Of a stretch of 7,363 bases of DNA, positions 5,653 through 7,363 are shown in pieces. A program made the position numbers and the translations under genes. Location of the stretch: assembly GCA_964510065.1 (NCBI GenBank), contig CAZEAC010000130.1, positions 1 to 7,363 of the forward strand. The letters are read 5' to 3'. The stretch's first letter is position 1. Each line of letters opens with the position of its first letter. Source of the stretch: CAZEAC01 sp964510065. GTDB taxonomy: Bacteria > Bdellovibrionota_C > UBA2361 > CAIXSY01. The notes beneath the pieces were generated by a model. It was not told where the DNA came from. It made no database searches and saw only the letters and a list, made by a program, of their open reading frames with translations.

Positions 5653-6915
5653 TTAGTGTCCGCGCCGGGTCTTCGCCGGATAGCTCTCTTTCATAAAGAT
5701 AAGGAGTACCAAGGCGGTAATCAATCCCGCAAGGAGCGGGAGTGCTGCACATCGAGCCGTCTCGATTGAGGAGGCTACGCCGACTCGCGAAGCCGAATCA
5801 AATATCGCGCCGGAGCAGGCAATAAAGAAGCCACCAAGGAGAAACATTACTCCATTTACCAGAGCGGTTGCCGAACCGAGTCGCTTTGCGTCGATCACAT
5901 CCGCGGCGGAGCTAAAAGCGAGCATGTGTGCCGCGGCCCCAAGGCCAAAGCAGAAGCAAAGTATCATTAACACTCCCATGCCGAGCTGAAGCAGGTACAG
6001 TAATCCCAAAAATGAAATACATTGTACCAGCGCGGCGGCTACCATGGGAGATTTTCGCCGCCTTATTCTATCCGAGATGTGCGGAATGAGCAGGCACCCT
6101 GCGGCGAGGCCTAGCCAGATAAGCGATGAAGCGAACGCAATCAGAGATTGGTCCATTCCGCGCAGTGCTAGTATCTTTGGTGCCCACACCATTCCCATCG
6201 AGAGCAGGCTACCGAAGAGTAGTCCACCGACAAACGCGCAAACCCAAATATGTTTTACTCGCGAGGCTTCAAAAATATCTTTCACAAGGCTTTTTGCAAG
6301 ATTTGCGATTCGTGGAATGGGAGGGTGCGCCGACGGCCGATTATCGTGCAGAAGAAAGAGTGCACTCAGGAAGAGAGTACCTCCGCTCAGGCCGAAAAAA
6401 GTAAAGAGCTGCTTCCAGCTAAAATAATGGAGCGACCAGGCGATTCCGTTTTGGCTGAAGGCAGCGGCCAGAGCGGCAGAAAACTGTACCAAGCCGAACA
6501 TCGGGCTGAATTTTGCCGATCCAAACCAGCTCGCGCCGACATACCCCGCGCCGACAAATCCGGCGCTGGCGCCAAGAGCAATCACGAATTGAGCCGCAAA
6601 GAGCGTGGTAATGTCATCAGCGCGTGAAAAAAGGAAGCAGCCGCAACTCACCAGGGCAATTGCAGGAAGTAGCACAGCACGGGCACCGACTCTGTCGAAA
6701 AGGGCACCGCTAAAAAATTGCGCGAATGCAAATACCCAAGAATAGGTTGCGGCAACTACTCCAACCTGGGCAGCACTTATCCCGAGATCAGCTTGAAAGG
6801 TTGGGTTAACGATGGCATAGCAGTTTTGAATAACGAAGTAGTATACGACAAAAGCGACGGAGCAGATCCAGGCGAGCCAGGCACGGGATCCGCCATGTGA
6901 GATTTCTTTATCCAT
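5653..6915 (-). CDS. MFS transporter, 12 transmembrane segments
   Basis: This is a 420-residue major facilitator superfamily transporter of the inner membrane. Twelve hydrophobic segments are visible, roughly at 12-32, 46-67, 79-97, 103-125, 136-157, 168-188, 221-245, 255-277, 288-307, 311-333, 346-370 and 387-408, with a cytoplasmic central loop at 190-220. The MFS motif A appears as GALFDRVGARAVLLP (70-84), with a degenerate counterpart HISDRIRRRKSP (279-290) between helices 8 and 9. Overall character recalls the UhpC/sugar-phosphate-permease-like branch, including related Legionella and Coxiella transporters, but the substrate cannot be read from sequence. The ATG at 6915 has no strong ribosome-binding site and no nearby alternative. 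It is the first gene of a two-gene operon with the M48 protease. The gene appears full length and intact. Confidence 0.92.
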   Translation of the reverse strand: MDKEISHGGSRAWLAWICSVAFVVYYFVIQNCYAIVNPTFQADLGISAAQVGVVAATYSWVFAFAQFFSGALFDRVGARAVLLPAIALVSCGCFLFSRADDITTLFAAQFVIALGASAGFVGAGYVGASWFGSAKFSPMFGLVQFSAALAAAFSQNGIAWSLHYFSWKQLFTFFGLSGGTLFLSALFLLHDNRPSAHPPIPRIANLAKSLVKDIFEASRVKHIWVCAFVGGLLFGSLLSMGMVWAPKILALRGMDQSLIAFASSLIWLGLAAGCLLIPHISDRIRRRKSPMVAAALVQCISFLGLLYLLQLGMGVLMILCFCFGLGAAAHMLAFSSAADVIDAKRLGSATALVNGVMFLLGGFFIACSGAIFDSASRVGVASSIETARCAALPLLAGLITALVLLIFMKESYPAKTRRGH

Positions 6916-6982
6916 TGCAGGTGACTAATTTCTCATGCCCCATGAACTTGCAACCGTGTGCAAAGCCCAAAGGGATACCAAA

Positions 6983-7062
6983 AGCTGGACACCCAAACAT
7001 ATTCTGTAATAAGCAAAATAAATTCAATACGTTGTGTTCTGAGTGAGCTTGGGTGTCCAGCT
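6983..7062. repeat. 80-bp element with perfect 14-bp inverted ends
   Basis: AGCTGGACACCCAA (6983-6996) and its exact reverse complement (7049-7062) enclose 52 bp of A/T-rich sequence without a useful reading frame. Because AGCT is self-complementary, the outer four bases may instead be a 4-bp direct target duplication around 10-bp ends GGACACCCAA. It lies 67 bp upstream of the MFS start and 16 bp past the stop of the small minus-strand frame. It could be a tiny mobile element or a pair of operator half-sites flanking the promoter of the MFS-protease operon. The long loop and absence of a T-run argue against a terminator. Confidence 0.6.
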
Positions 7063-7078
7063 CAAGGTCCCTGATAGC

Positions 7079-7346
7079 TCAGTCAAATGAGGGTAGAGCT
7101 TTGTAGTGCTTGGAATACTCAATCTGGAGTGAATCATAGCGGGCAATGATCTCATGCAGCTTTGTGAGAGCCTTCGCTTGTTGTGCCGGGGGGGCCTTAA
7201 GCTCAGGCTCAAGAACCGACTGGATATAATTCGCGATGGCATTGAAATTGGCGATATAAGAGGAGTTGCCGTCGCTTTGATTGTAGCGGGCGATAAAGTC
7301 TTTGAACTTGAACTTCCCCCGATTTCATTGAGTCAGAGATAAGCAA
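7079..7346 (-). pseudogene. Small ORF, apparently frameshifted near its start
   Basis: On the minus strand an open frame from 7324 to the TGA at 7079-7081 encodes 81 residues that look genuinely coding: KFKFKDFIARYNQ near the start, IANYIQSVLEPELKAP in the middle and KALPSFD at the end, with C/G-rich third positions. It has no ATG, GTG or TTG, and a TGA lies just upstream at 7325-7327. Deleting one base of the C5 run at 7316-7320 would join it to an ATG at 7328 (giving MKSGKFKF) or a TTG at 7346. A strong AAGGAGA ribosome-binding site sits 6 bp before that TTG (7353-7359). So it is either a recently broken gene, a programmed frameshift, or a sequencing error. The product is a hydrophilic, helical protein of about 90 residues that I do not recognise. 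Confidence 0.45.
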
Positions 7347-7352
7347 GCAGCG

Positions 7353-7359
7353 TCTCCTT
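7353..7359 (-). promoter_or_regulatory. Strong ribosome binding site before the small ORF
   Basis: AAGGAGA on the minus strand, 6 bp before a TTG at 7344-7346, is one of the best ribosome-binding sites in the window. It supports a translated small gene here despite the interrupted frame. Confidence 0.45.
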
Positions 7360-7363
7360 AAAT

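Noticed and set aside
6044..6627. Several plus-strand frames antisense to the MFS gene
   Set aside because: They lie entirely opposite a clearly coding transporter gene and have Arg/Pro/Ser-rich shadow composition.
7024..7242. Minus-strand 72-codon frame with an ATG
   Set aside because: It runs through the 80-bp inverted repeat and gives an Arg/Ser/Leu-rich product typical of an out-of-frame shadow; the neighbouring frame ending at 7079 has better codon use.

Overview
The window looks like a chromosomal segment of a Gram-negative bacterium with roughly balanced base composition (GC near half by eye). It has a recognisable SrkA-type stress kinase, a single-domain HD-GYP-like protein, an M48 membrane-anchored metalloprotease and an MFS transporter, plus three proteins I cannot name. 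A proteobacterial or delta-like lineage fits, but no gene fixes the taxon. I see no rRNA, tRNA, CRISPR, phage or classical defence genes.

Layout from left to right. A srkA-like kinase gene (61-1086, minus) lies downstream of an unrecognised gene (1268-1864, minus). That gene is divergent from an HD-GYP-like gene (2059-2718, plus), with the promoters in 1865-2058. The HD gene converges on a gene for a protein with a ParB/sulfiredoxin-like D-G-Y-H-R motif (2745-3602, minus). The next intergenic region (3603-3914) holds the most interesting structure. It is a 141-bp, strongly palindromic, non-coding element (3671-3811) with ends beginning GTAA, flanked by exact 8-bp direct repeats (CCCATGCT). 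This fits a miniature inverted-repeat transposable element of IS66-like type. Its core is a near-perfect 24-bp-arm hairpin of the CACAGAGACACAGAGG kind. To its right is an alpha-helical, HEAT-like unknown (3915-4805, plus), which meets the next gene tail to tail with overlapping stop codons. That gene is the M48 protease (4802-5650, minus), second in a two-gene operon behind an MFS transporter (5653-6915, minus); the transporter stop and protease start are 2 bp apart.

At the right end, an 80-bp sequence with perfect 14-bp inverted ends (6983-7062) lies between the transporter and a small reading frame (about 7079-7346, minus). That frame looks coding but lacks a start unless one base of a five-base homopolymer is ignored.

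Functionally, the MFS transporter and protease are probably co-expressed and both act at the inner membrane or periplasm. The other genes are separate transcription units with no visible shared pathway. I do not see a convincing new multi-gene system. The items most worth following are the MITE-like element, the D-G-Y-H-R protein with a 14-bp palindrome at its promoter, and the broken small ORF beside the second inverted repeat.
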